From Volvariella volvacea V23 (Eukaryota > Basidiomycota > Agaricomycetes > Agaricales > Pluteaceae), in NCBI GenBank assembly GCA_000349905.1, contig KB722741.1, positions 895,392 through 959,391 on the forward strand: a DNA stretch of 64,000 nucleotides, given 5' to 3'. A program made the translations under genes and the position numbers. Position 1 is the stretch's first letter, and each line of letters begins with the position of its first letter. Below, in pieces: positions 47,917-58,985 of this stretch. The notes below the pieces were generated by a model. It made no database searches, was not told the origin of the DNA, and saw only the letters and a program-made list of their open reading frames with translations.

Positions 47917-47957
47917 TCACCTGATACAACACTGCTTACAGACTCAACAACCCCTTC

Positions 47958-49789
47958 ATGTCGCCTGTCCTCTTATTCACCTCTCTGTGCATCCCATTAG
48001 CGTTCGCCCTACCCATAAGTCCATGTCAGCTCCAGTCATCCACTATATTAGCTCGAGACATAGAAGTCGATCAGCAGTCTAGGCGACAGGTATTCAACAT
48101 AGTCTGGAGTACCCTCATCACCATCGTCGCATGCACACATTCCGCTCTGCATCCGAACATCCCAAACCCAGCCGCTAGTAGCAAAGAAATACTTCGAGAG
48201 CGACTGTGGATGACATTCTTCGCGATTCTGGCGCCAGACATGACAATACTGTGGGCGGCAATGCAAAGAAATGCCGCGAAAAAGATTTACGAGGAATTCC
48301 GACACAATGGTGCGTAGCTATCGTATCTGCAACTTTTTACTGACAATCCGTATTAGAGAAGATTCCTTACTGGTCAATGACGCATGCTCATTTCCTACAA
48401 ATGGGCGGATTTATGATCAAAGACGGCGAAAAGAACTACGACGTACTTACCTATGCACGATTTAAAGTTCTCCTCAAGGGTAAAATAGTTCAGCACGGCA
48501 ACGGACACCCCGAACGCAAGAATTCATGGCCTCGGCAGGACATCAACCAAGCAAATCCTCAAGATCCCCCCAAGGAGTTCGAGCTCAAGGTTTCAGAGCA
48601 GGAGATTGTACATAGAAACAAAGGGGATATAATGGCGATGATAATTGCTTTGCTTCAGCTTTGTTGGTTCATCTTACAGTGTCTAGTTCGATTCATTGCA
48701 GGACTGAATCTCACCTTGATCGAGTTGATCGCGTTCGCATTTGCCATCCTAAACACTATCGCTTGGTGCATCTGGATGAGCAAACCGTACAACGTCCGCC
48801 TTCCAATTTACCTTGATCTCAACGGGGACAGGATACCAGGACCTGACTTCGAGAAAATTAGAAAAAAACGTTATGAATTCTGGAAGACCTCAACGCAGCA
48901 GGCGAGTAAACCCCTCTTTATGACTAGATGCCCACTCATGAAATTGTTTAACAGGGCGTATATCCAGCAAATAATCCATTATCCTCTACATCGACGATTA
49001 AAGTGGACGAGCTGGAGGACGATTCAACATCCGTAAGTATTGATAACTCTGTTGGCTTCTCCAGCCTTATCTTATGAACACAGAAAACTGCAAGCAAAAC
49101 TCAGGGACAGAAAACTTGGCGGAGGTGGATCCCAACATCCTTGATACGCCCACTACTAGACGCCATGGGAGTCAATCCTCGCGGTCTTGAAAACAAAGTC
49201 ATAGAGCACCCGAATAAAAAGACATCCGAACCTTACACTGTGGAGAACGTTGGTACATACTACACTGCCTGGTTTCAGGTGTCTGATCAACAGACGGAGA
49301 AACCTAAAGACACCTCATCAAAGACACCTACTGTGCTCCCTGAACGCAGAGTAACATTTGTAGGCGCTGCAATCGCAGCTTCGTCACTTGGAGCAGTATA
49401 TTGCGCAGGGTGGGCGCCTATGTTTGTGTTTCCATCTTACCAAGAACGCCTGCTGTGGAAGATCTTCTCCGCTGCAACGGTTTCCATTTCTCTGACAATT
49501 TTTCTTGCCATTTTTTTGTACTTCGTGTACAAGCACTTTGACGATTCCAGATCGGATATGGACTACTTTTTGGCTATTTTTTTGGATATTTTTGTACTTC
49601 GTGTACAAGCACTTTGACGATTCCAGATCGGATATGGACTACTTTTTGGCTATTTTTTTGGATATCATTAGTGTGCCATATGCCTTGGCCCGTCTTACCC
49701 TTTTGGCCCTCGCATTTACTAGCCTTCGCGACCTCCCCCCTTCCGCATTTGATAATGTTCGCTGGCTTTCCATGTTTCCTCATATTTAG
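47958..49789 (+). pseudogene. Membrane-family copy B, disrupted by 76-bp duplication
   Basis: Best match of copy F. Exons 47958-48309, 48357-48901, 48955-49032 and 49084-49789; exon lengths 352, 545 and 78 equal those of copy F. The predicted protein has a signal peptide (LLFTSLCIPLAFALP), RERLWMTFFAILAPDMTILW, YWSMTHAHFLQMGGFM, VRLPIYLDLNGDRIPGPDFE, VENVGTYYTAWF and GAVYCAGWAPMFVFPS. Intron 2 starts with GC (CAG|GCGAGT) where copy F has GT. In the last exon a 76-bp direct duplication shifts the frame, so the original frame stops at 49617 (FVLRVQAL) while the family end (LTLLALAFTSL...SMFPHI) follows in another frame to 49789. If the duplication is an assembly artefact the gene would be intact; if real, the protein loses its last hydrophobic segment. 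Confidence 0.8.
49513..49664 (+). repeat. 76-bp tandem duplication
   Basis: Two adjacent identical 76-bp units, 49513-49588 and 49589-49664, each containing GTACTTCGTGTACAAGCAC and GATCGGATATGGACTAC. 76 is not a multiple of three. Copy F has the segment once. Confidence 0.95.
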
Positions 49790-50262
49790 CTGATTTTACG
49801 AACCCACTATCGCATCTAGTATAATACCCGTAATAGCGGCTTAGTGTTTCCACTTTGTTAGGCGACTTTATTTCTATGCGATCATGATCTACTCGATAGA
49901 TATCCGACTTATATACTAATGCTCACTTGGATAGTCATTCCTTTCCGAAGAGGTCTAGCATCAAAAAGAGGAAAACTCAATTGTCAAATCGAACCTTCCC
50001 AACCCAACCCCCGCGGGAGACCCTCTACCCAAGGAGTATTGAAGAACATCAGAGCGGGCCTCGTGTCCGTAGATGCCCACTACCCAGGAACAAGCGCCGG
50101 TACGTAATTTTCTCTAGTGCCCATGCCTATACTGTACAGCATCACTCCTCATTGACAGGCAGCATGTTAATTGATCTGCCACGAGTCGCTTGTGGCATCA
50201 GGACCATGGAGCCAAGCTAGGGTAGACGTATAACACCCACTCTTGCGCTTAGTAGCGTCTTC
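49790..50262. other. Between copies B and C
   Basis: About 470 bp, no gene. 49965-50010 (AGAGGAAAACTCAATTGTCA) weakly resembles the block at 52605-52640. Confidence 0.45.
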
Positions 50263-52090
50263 ATGGGTCCCTTCTTCGTCACCCTATGTCTTCCACTAGC
50301 TCTTGCCTTGCCAATGAGTCCACACCAGCTCTAGCCAACTTTCATGCTGGCCCGTGCCATCGAAGTTGATCAACAGTTTAGGCGATCATTGTCCAATATA
50401 ATCTGGAGCTCTCTCGTGACCATCGCCGCGTGCACCTATTCCGCTCTTCACCCAAATGTTCCGAGTCCAGCTGCCACAGCTGTAGAAGTGCTTCAAGAAC
50501 GACTATGGATGACGTTCTTTGCTATTTTGGCACCAGACATGATGATATTGTGAGCAGCAATGCAGCGGAACGCCGCAAAGAAGATGTACGAACACTTCAG
50601 AGGTATGGGCGTTGGTGTCTTGGGAGCATATTCAACCTCATACTGATAGCCTGCATTTTTTTCAGGTTGCGAGAAGATATCCCATTGGTCAATGAGGCAC
50701 GCATTCTTTCTGCAAATGGGTGAATTTATGATAAGGGTAAATAAGCGGGACTTTGAAGTACTTACCTGTGCAAAATTAGACGAACTTATCAACAGCGGAG
50801 GAGATCAACATACCAAGCACAGTGGAAGGGCATTACGGGATCAAAAAGGCCAACCACAAATTGAATGCTATCACGACACAGACTCCGCAGACGAACGATC
50901 AGAATTTAGGCTCGAGGTGTCGAAGCAAGAGATTGAGCACAGGAGTAAAGGGGATTTGATGGCGATGGTTATCGCCTTTGGCCAGACGTGGTGGTTTGTG
51001 ATCCAATGCGCAGCTCGCTATATCGCAGGGTTGGACCTCACTGTGCTTGAGCTGACGGCTTTTGCGTTCGCAATCCCGAACATGGTTACATGGTTTCTCT
51101 GGATTCACAAGCCACACCATGTCCGCCTTCCTATTTATCTTGACCCGTGCGGGGGTAGGATACCCGGGCCAGATTTTGACAGAATCAGAGAGTTAAATAA
51201 GCAACCGAGCGCAGCACAGCAGGTACGCGAGCTCCTTGACATGGCTCTTGTGGTTTATATATCGACCTTAGTATCTCAAGGGAGACATCTCGTCCTCAGC
51301 ATCAAGTATTCGAGCACATGGATTGGGTGATCATCGGCAGGACGTGAGTTTGTTTACCTCTTCTGTGCCAGACCTCATATATTCTACCTTAGAAGGCTAC
51401 TCACGCTCATGGCAACCAAGAAAGTCAAGACGAGAAGCACTTTCATGATCATGCACACGGAAAGGTCATATCATACCTTATACATCCACTGCTAGACTCC
51501 ATGGGACTTCACCACCAATGCATCGTCAAAAGGCGCGTCATGGTTTCGACAAAAGAGTCACCTAACGGCTTTTGTGTGGAGAATGTTGCTACATACCACA
51601 CAACTTGGTTCAAGGCTTCAGCCGATACTCAATCGCCACCAGAAACCATACGTGGGAACTCCAAAGAGGCAGGGGAACACCGGGCACGTACCTCTCCTGC
51701 CGGGCGCACACGAACATTTTTGGGAATTATAGTCTCCACGATCGTAGCCCTTTTTTTCGGAGGAATCCATTGCATAGGATGGGCATCCACTTTCGAATTT
51801 CCGACCCACCAAGAGCGTTTGTGAGAATTTCATCTGCTGTCATGATCCTCACCTCTTTCACGTTTTTCCTCGCCACCTGCGTGCACTTGTGGTACGAGCA
51901 GTCAGCAATACGTCATGGCAAACCCAAAAACTCCGTTGACACCCTCTTGTTGATCACCTTGTACCTTGCGAGCATTCCGTTTATTGCCGCCCGTCTTGTT
52001 CTTTTGGCTCTTGCATTTACAACCCTTCGTCAACTCCCTCCCTCTGCATATGATACTATACGCTGGGTCTCTATGCTTCCTCCTATTTGA
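50263..52090 (+). pseudogene. Membrane-family copy C, multiple nonsense lesions
   Basis: Begins MGPFFVTLCLPLALALPMSPHQL and then hits TAG where relatives have CAG. A second stop (TGA for the TGG codon of the ILWAAMQRNAAKK motif) lies near 50551. Exon 1 ends near 50602; exon 2 from 50666 is open (HWSMRHAFFLQMGEFMIRVN, DLMAMVIAFGQTWWFVIQCA, HHVRLPIYLDPCGGRIPGPD). In the last exon the sequence GAGCGTTTGTGAGAATTTC lacks a few bases relative to GAGCGCTTGTTGTGGAAG-type relatives, creating a stop, after which the family end continues in another frame (RLVLLALAFTTLRQLPPSAY, ending VSMLPPI). At least three independent lesions make this a pseudogene, although its second half is still well conserved, so decay is recent. 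Confidence 0.85.
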
Positions 52091-53773
52091 TTTGGTGCCA
52101 TTGTAGCTATAGAATCTGTCTGTGAAGAGGAAACCCTCACGCCATGACAATATTTTACATAGGATCTCGTTGTATGGTCATTTGTATTGATTAACACTAT
52201 TTAAAACTCGTGTACCTGAATGCTTGGATTTCATTCGTACCTGTATCCCTCTGTTTGCACCCAGCATCGTTCCCCAACCAACCACATCATACACAGTTGC
52301 CCGAATCGCTTGTCCTGCGATACTACCATTCCCCATCATTGAGACACACCACTCCTTGAGACGCTTCTCAGTATTCTAAAAATATCTCGACACCCACCTG
52401 TAAAATTTGTCTGATTCTTTGCATACTCTGTCGAGTGAACCATTGGAGTATTTTCTGAGTTATTTCAAAGTAAGAAGATGCGGTATTGTCGAGATCGACA
52501 CCTCTGGTGGTGATTGTGCTTTGCTGAGTTAGCCAAGGTCGGAGATTGGGGATGCACATATAGGCAGTTAACGTCCTTGCAAACTTAACACCATGCAATA
52601 AGTGTGAAGGAGGAAAATTCAATACTCAGCCCAAACCTTCCATCGAAATTCATGCCAAACTTGGTCACTGCGGGCGCTCGGTCTTTTTTCCAAGTGTTGA
52701 TCTGTTGACACCATGAATGGAATCCTGCAGGCCGGTTTACTATATTCGGTTTGATAACCCATCCTTCAGGTATGAGGTAATGCTGACTAATTGGAGCACG
52801 TGCATAGTGACCGCCCTCGTGACGCGCCTCCGCCGAAAAATCATCGAGGCCGTGAATTAAACTTTCAGGGAAGCACTGTTTAGTGGCCACTTCCCTTACA
52901 AGATATCAGCATTAGCCAATCCCTGCGGGCGCTCGGTTTTTTGCCAAGTGATGGCCTGCAGGTCGTTTGACCGCATCCAGTTTGGTAATTCGCCCTTTCT
53001 TCTATTGTCTCCAATGTGGGTTAATTACAGGTCCCGTAAGCAACTGCAGGCTTCTTTGACCCATAAGCACCGGGGTCGCACATCATGCATTATGACCAGG
53101 GCTTTTATATCTGCGGCGGTAGAACTTCTAATGAACAACAATTTTCTGCAAGGAACCGGTTCTATGGAGTATTCCATTAGAGCTCAGCTACCGCACAAAC
53201 TGCTACCTATCCCAATCACAGTGTAAATCTGGTCATGAATCTTAGACCTGAAGATAGGAGTCCAGAATACAGGATAAGGGCAGAGGTGTGCAATTGCAGC
53301 CACCCCGTTCATATACTTACTAACGAGTTGGTAGGGAGATTGGGTTCCTTTCAATGGTGCGATATGAAAGGTACGCCGCAATATGAAGAGTACTGAGCAT
53401 ACATAGAATGACAATGGCTGTACAACGAGATATTGACGGTGCCTCAATCTCGGGGATCGCTTATAGCGAGGGTGCCAACTGGGCACGCATTCTTCAAATG
53501 CGTGTAACTGCGCCGCGCAAACACCCTGTCCAATGATGCATACTTCGCAATCACATTACCAGTGCTTGATCTAAACAGCGCCGCTGGTACTGAATACACC
53601 GCCCCTGTAATTGGTGCCATTAACGGCATCGACTCATATCGATGGACAGTGTGAGTGTGACACCCAAGGTACGTTTCCTTCTATCACAGTCGAGGTCTTA
53701 ATTGTGCGATTTCTCATAACCTCAGTAGCACATATAAACTGTCTTTTCCCATGCAGTAGGTGCATCTGGCTCC
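52091..53773. other. Between copies C and D, repeat-bearing
   Basis: About 1.7 kb with no gene. It holds two repeat blocks each containing GGGCGCTCGG and CCTGCAGG (52594-52731 and 52921-53010) and, at 53300-53760, the promoter-side block shared with copies A, B and F. Confidence 0.5.
52594..52731 (+). repeat. Intergenic repeat block
   Basis: Inverted counterpart of 41892-42030. A partial direct relative follows at 52921-53010 (GGGCGCTCGGTTTTTTGCCA, then CCTGCAGG), and another at 56050-56195 (GGGCGCTCGATCCATTGCCA, then CCTGCAGG). Confidence 0.65.
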
Positions 53774-55462
53774 ATGGGTCACATCCTCTTGTTCATTGCT
53801 CTCTACGTCTCACTTGCGCTCGCCCTGCCTGTAATTCCACATCAGCTCGAGCCATCGAAGTTGACCATCAGTTCAAACGAACCTTATTCAACATCATCTG
53901 GAGTCCCCTTGTGACAATCGTCACATGTACCTATTCTGTCCTTCATCCAAACGTCCCCAACCCAGCCGCTACCCCCAACGAAGTCTTCCAAGAATGCCTA
54001 TGGATGGCATTTTTCGCGGTTTTGGCACCAGATATGATGATACCATGGGCAGCGATGCAAAGGAATGCAGCGAAGAGGATTTATAGTGAATTCAACCAAC
54101 GTAGTATGAAAATTTCACAAAATGATGCAGTTCACATTCATATCCCCGCTCCAGATTACAGTGCAAGGATACCTTACTGGACGATGAGGCATGCCCATTT
54201 CTTACAAATGGGCGGGTTCATGATAAAAGAACACAAAAAAGACTATAATGTTCTTACTTACCAAAGACTCAAAAGTCTCATGGCTGGGCCAGACCGAAGC
54301 GCTTTAAGGCATCATGATGATCACGATCACTGTAATTGCGAGTCTGCGTGCCCCATCCACGGAAGAAACGTCCATGAGGGGTTCCGACTTGAAGTCTCCA
54401 AGCGAGAAATTGAACACAGGGCCAAAACGAATTTAATAGCGATGGTAATCGCTTCAGGCCAGACGGGATGGTTCATCATTCAATGTGGAGCGCGATATCA
54501 CGCAGGACTGAATGTTACCTTGCTCGAGTTGACGGCTTTCGCATTTTCCATCTTGAATGTCATCACCTGGTCTCTTTGGGTGCACAAGCCCCACCATGTC
54601 CGTCTTCCTATCCATCTTGATTACAAAGGCGACAGGATACAAGGACCGGACTTTGATAAGATCAGGGACAAGGCGTCGTCTTCTACAACTGTGAGTAAGT
54701 TCTTCCTCGTGATAAGACTCCTGCTCAAGTGATCACCGTACAGCCACAGGGTACAGGTCATGAAGACTCCGAGCTTTCATCCTCTGAACACCAATCAGTT
54801 TCAGAGAGTGAAGCATTCCGCGTGAGTGTTGACGCCTTATAAATGTGGGGTGAAAGTCGAAGCTCTGATATGAAGCTCAGCTATGGATCCCATCGTCCTT
54901 GATACGCCCACTGCTAGATGCCATGGGACTCAACGCTCATGGGCCCAGGAATAAGAGCGTCAAGGGCCTTTACACTGTAGAGAATGTTCGTACATACTAC
55001 ACCACTTCCTTTACAGTGTCGGATAGGCGGACTCCAGGTGGACCAGAAGGCACGAATAAAGCGTCGAAAGGGCATACTCCATCAGCCGAACACCTGATAG
55101 CTATTTCCGGCGCCGCGGTTGCAGCTTTAATATTTGGGGCCATCCACTGCGCAGGGTGGGCCTCAATCTTTGAGTTTCCGACCAACCAAGAGCGCTTGTT
55201 GTGGAAGGTTTCGTCTATCATCATGATATCCACTTCTGTCACAATTTTCCTTGTCACCCTCTTGTATTTCCTGTCTTCCCAGTCACTGAGGATAGGTGAA
55301 AAAGGGCAGGGAATTATTTTAACGGTTTTATTATATGCTGTTAGCATTCCGTATGTCATAGCTCGTCTCGTACTTTTGTTCCTTGCGTTTACAAGCATTC
55401 GCAGTCTCCCCCCTTCAGCGTACGATACCATCCGCTGGATCTCCGCGTTCCCTCATCTTTAA
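53774..55462 (+). pseudogene. Membrane-family copy D, signal peptide out of frame
   Basis: The start MGHILLFIALYVSLALALPV and the mature part (ARAIEVDHQFKRTLFNIIWS) are in different frames, because 22 nt present in copy F (from CTCCAGCC to TTCTGG) are missing between two CTC-starting direct repeats near 53846. No in-frame ATG or obvious rescuing intron exists upstream. The rest is fully open: exon 1 to 54100, exons 54155-54690, 54744-54821 and 54881-55462, with all phases fitting. It has YWTMRHAHFLQMGGFMIKE, a His/Cys-rich insert (HHDDHDHCNCESACPIHGR), VRLPIHLDYKGDRIQGPDF, VENVRTYYTTSF, GAIHCAGWASIFEFPT and the end RWISAFPHL. The single lesion suggests recent inactivation or an unusual start. 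Confidence 0.75.
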
Positions 55463-56824
55463 ATAACTCCCAGTTCCTTTATTGCATCCAGGAAAATAGC
55501 AGGCTAGATTTTGGAACAATACGAAGGGACTTCATTGCTACAAATCATATGCCACTCAATAAGAGTGTAGGTTTAGGTCGTCGCATGTACCAGCATTTGT
55601 TCACGTGCGTTTTTGGGGTGTCTACCTGGTGGCGTATTGGATTCAATTGATAATACAAACCATCAGATTCTCAGTTGACCGCAGGCGTTGCCAAGATGGG
55701 TGCCTCATTTCTGTGGTACGTCCATCACGTTGACTTGCCATCTTTATGTGGGTGTCACAGAGCAATCAGAATCCTCAAACCCAGGTTTCATAAGGCTATT
55801 TTAGACGGATATGACGCTTGACCTAGTATGACCCCTTCTTAATGCAAGAATGTAAGCAAACATAGGCCTCCAGGTGCAGTTGATGAAATCCACGGCGATA
55901 GCATAAGGAATTCTCGACCCAAGCCCATTACCGTGTCTACGACACTCGTAATAACAGTTTAGTCTTCCCACTGTCGAATCATTCCATAGAAATCGGACTA
56001 CGAATTGTTAATATTGGCGCTCGGACAGTCATCCTCTCTGCAAATTTCTAGCATTACAAAGGGGAAAAAACTCAACCCTCAAATCAAACCTTCTGCCCGA
56101 GTTTCTGTGAAACTCAATTCCACGGGCGCTCGATCCATTGCCAATGGTTACGTGACATTATTATATGCAGGGCACGCGCGGCCTCCTGCAGGCCTTAACC
56201 CCATCTAGCTTAGTGATTTCTCCTCTTGTCAATTACTGAGTTGATCTCGATGGCGTCAGAGACGCCTAGAACAGCAAGACCGATGCACGAGCTCTTTCTC
56301 ACATCTCTCCTGTGAGTTGTGCAATTACTCTGCAACAAAGAGAACATTGCCGCCTACTCTGTGCTCAAGTTAATGCTAGCAAATCAAAGCACGTGAATTT
56401 GGTCAGTTGAAATCGAGTTATGATACTTGCCAATACCCACTACACGCCCGATACCGTGTCCTCCGCTTTGCGGCTAGGTCCCGAAGCAGAAGGTGGACGA
56501 AATCAAGTAACAAAATCTGCCAGCATTGCATTTGAACCTGCAGATGAAAAATTTCGCGCCAACGTCGGATCTGTCTAGCAAGATCTGCTGTTAGGCGCTG
56601 TATGCCAACATTGTGGCAGGCACACATGAATTCCTGCAGGCAAGTATACCATGTTCGGCTTGGTTTTTCCTTTCCTTATTAATCATTACTAGCAAGGGTT
56701 ATCGGCATCGCAGTCACCACAACCCTGTACGACGTCCATATCGCCTGCAGCATAGGTGACAAATAGAGCGACCCGTGAATAGGATTGTAATGTGAGGAAC
56801 ATCTCCTTTGAACCTGACAGCATC
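55463..56824. other. Between copies D and E, repeat-bearing
   Basis: About 1.4 kb without a gene. Repeat blocks with CCTGCAGG at 56185 and 56633, and a block at 55862-55900 shared with 46846-46885. Confidence 0.5.
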
Positions 56825-57818
56825 ATGCACGTTGCACTTGTACTTTTCGCCTCGTTTCTCCTTCTCTTATTTGCTTCACCAACCGAGTGCAGCAATCATC
56901 TGCGTTGGCCCGAGCCATTGAAGTGGAAGTCGCTTCAGGCGTCCCTTACGCGTTATCTATAGTCCCATCCTCACTGTAGTATGCACATGCTTTGCTCTCC
57001 ACCCGAACGTCGCAAATCCTTCTGTAACGGCGTGAGAAGTGACGATGGAGTGACTAGAAATGACCCTTTATGCTTTCTGAGGGCCAGATATGAGGATACT
57101 ATGGGCGGCGATGCAGAGGAAGGCGGCAAGGAGTACGTTCGAAGGTGATTTTACCATTTTTGTCGCTCCTAGGAAGACGCTGATGACATTGAAATATCTA
57201 CAAAAAGCGATAGTATTATGCATTGGACGATGACTCACGCTTTCTCCCTGGCGGTTTGATGATCAAAAAGGGGATCAGCTAAATGCTATCCTCACGGTCT
57301 TTGTTCATTACTCGAACCGATAAACGGCCTTCGCAATGCGGCGAAAGACCTTCCTTAGCCATATAGTGGGTCTAGATCTGCCAGAACATATACTTTCAGA
57401 TAATTCTGGACAAATCCCTCGTACCTTGTTTCATTTTTTCAAACATCACCAGTATCAGGCTCCATCCTCGCTGCCGTATTCTTTGGTAGGATTCACTGAG
57501 TGGGATCAGCCTCAATATTTCAGTTTTTGACTAACATTAAGCGTCCGTTATGTGCTATTTCGTTAACTGCAATTACCATCATCCCCATCTCATCGTTTTT
57601 TTTACAATCAACTTACACCGTTTCCATGAATTGTATATGCCGATAACTTCGTTACCACAAATGAATCCAGGTACTGTTCATGGTCGTCTTTTACCTCGGA
57701 TATTTCATTTATCGCTGCTCACATTGTATTCTTGATAGTGGCATTGGCCACCCTACGGATTCTCCCTGAGTCCATGTATGATAATTTTCGGTGGGTATCG
57801 CTCACTGCTCATGTTTAA
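56825..57818 (+). pseudogene. Membrane-family copy E, strongly degraded
   Basis: Recognisable pieces in order: start MHVALVLFASFLLLLFASPT, ALARAIEVEVASG, LHPNVANPSVTA, a GPDMRILWAAMQRKAARS segment, WTMTHAFSL, a shortened middle, AVFFGRIH followed by a stop, ASIFQFLT, and the C-terminal end RILPESMYDNFRWVSLTAHV with stop at 57816-57818. Many stops and frame changes, and most of exon 2 (the VRLPIYLD region) is missing. This is the oldest dead copy. Confidence 0.8.
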
Positions 57819-58697
57819 GTGAATCGCAGATCAATTTACCACTGAGGTGTTATTTCCCGTCATCATTTAGGAGATAACTACTATACAGACAAGTTATTCC
57901 AAGGACGTGTATTATGTACATACCTTTCTCGGATAACGTAAATCGTCGTATCTTTAGCTCTGCAGAATATGGATCCTACTGCGGCCTGAGTAAGTGGATG
58001 CTAAGAAATCGCCGTGGTACCCGAACGTCAAGGTTGTGCGTCATCATGCATTGTGGCCGAAGCCTTCATGCCATCCCCATCAGAAAGTCTGCATTCTAAC
58101 ATGCAACCAGTCCCTCCACTCATGGAGTTAATTACCGACTGGTTAGGTGGTCCAACGGCATGACCCGGTCTAGCGCTCACATACCAAATACAGGCCACAA
58201 TCCACCCGATCTCAGTGTACGTCCGATCACAAATCTCAGGCTTAAGGGTATGAAGCCTTGAACCGGCATATCTACGTGCGTGACTGCAGCCGGTTCATTC
58301 ATTGACTTATTCGCAAGTTGGTAAGCTAATTCAGTTCTGCGCAATAATGTAGTACGATAGGTACGCCGCAGTATGCTGCATGTGATGTGCCTGTTTTAAA
58401 TGGAAGGTATTAGGAAGACGGAGTACGCGTGGAATGCTCATAAAAGGAAATAGGACTGCCCATCTCAACTTTGAATTGAAATGTCCCATTCTCGGAGATC
58501 GTTGGCGGCGGTATGGAGATTGGGCACGCATTCATTGACCTGATGAAATATTCATACTAACAATTACAACCATGTATATCAGCGTTCAATTTATAGGCAA
58601 GCGCTGGCATCGAATAATCTGGTTCTGTAATCAATGGTTTTGACGTACTGCACTGATTCAGGTCAATGGACAACGTGTAGGCCGGGCAAAGGTACTT

Positions 58698-58698
<1 letters not shown>
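57819..58698. other. Between copies E and F
   Basis: About 880 bp, no gene. 58310-58640 is the promoter-side block shared with 53300-53620 and, inverted, with 41220-41620 (common words include GGTACGCCGCA and TTGGGCACGCATTC). Confidence 0.45.
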
Positions 58699-58731
<33 letters not shown>

Positions 58732-58846
58732 NTTTTTTTTTTTTTTNNNNNNNNNNNNNNNNNNNNNNNNNNNNNNNNNNNNNNNNNNNNNNNNNNNNNN
58801 NNNNNNNNNNNNNNNNNNNNNNNNNNNNNNNNNNNNNNNNNNNNNN
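58699..58846. other. Poly-T run and assembly gap
   Basis: A T run (58699-58746, with one N at 58732) leads directly into 100 N (58747-58846). The homopolymer is the likely reason why assembly stopped here. Confidence 0.95.
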
Positions 58847-58936
58847 CCCGTTAACAGTCACAAGAATCCGACTTCTCATAACATTAATAGCACAGTAAAA
58901 ACGCCTGTCTAGGGGCAGCATTTACCTTGAGGTCAG

Positions 58937-58943
58937 ATATATA
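58937..58943 (+). promoter_or_regulatory. TATA box of copy F
   Basis: ATATATA lies just under 50 bp before the start codon of copy F, at the same relative place as in copy B. Confidence 0.55.
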
Positions 58944-58985
58944 GCAACCCAGTATAGCCCCACTCAGAGACTCAACAACCCCTTG

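Larger units (their letters stand above)
46792..47957. other. Upstream of membrane-family copy B, repeat-bearing
   Basis: About 1.2 kb with no gene. 46846-46885 (CATAGGCCTACAGG...) resembles 55862-55900; 46926-46982 (AATGCTGACTAATTGAAGCA) resembles 52782-52840; 47040-47130 with CCAAGTGTTGG and CCTGCAGG resembles 52930-53010; 47440-47520 and 47640-47900 resemble parts of 53300-53740 and 58310-58900. These shared blocks show that family copies were duplicated together with their flanks. Confidence 0.55.
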
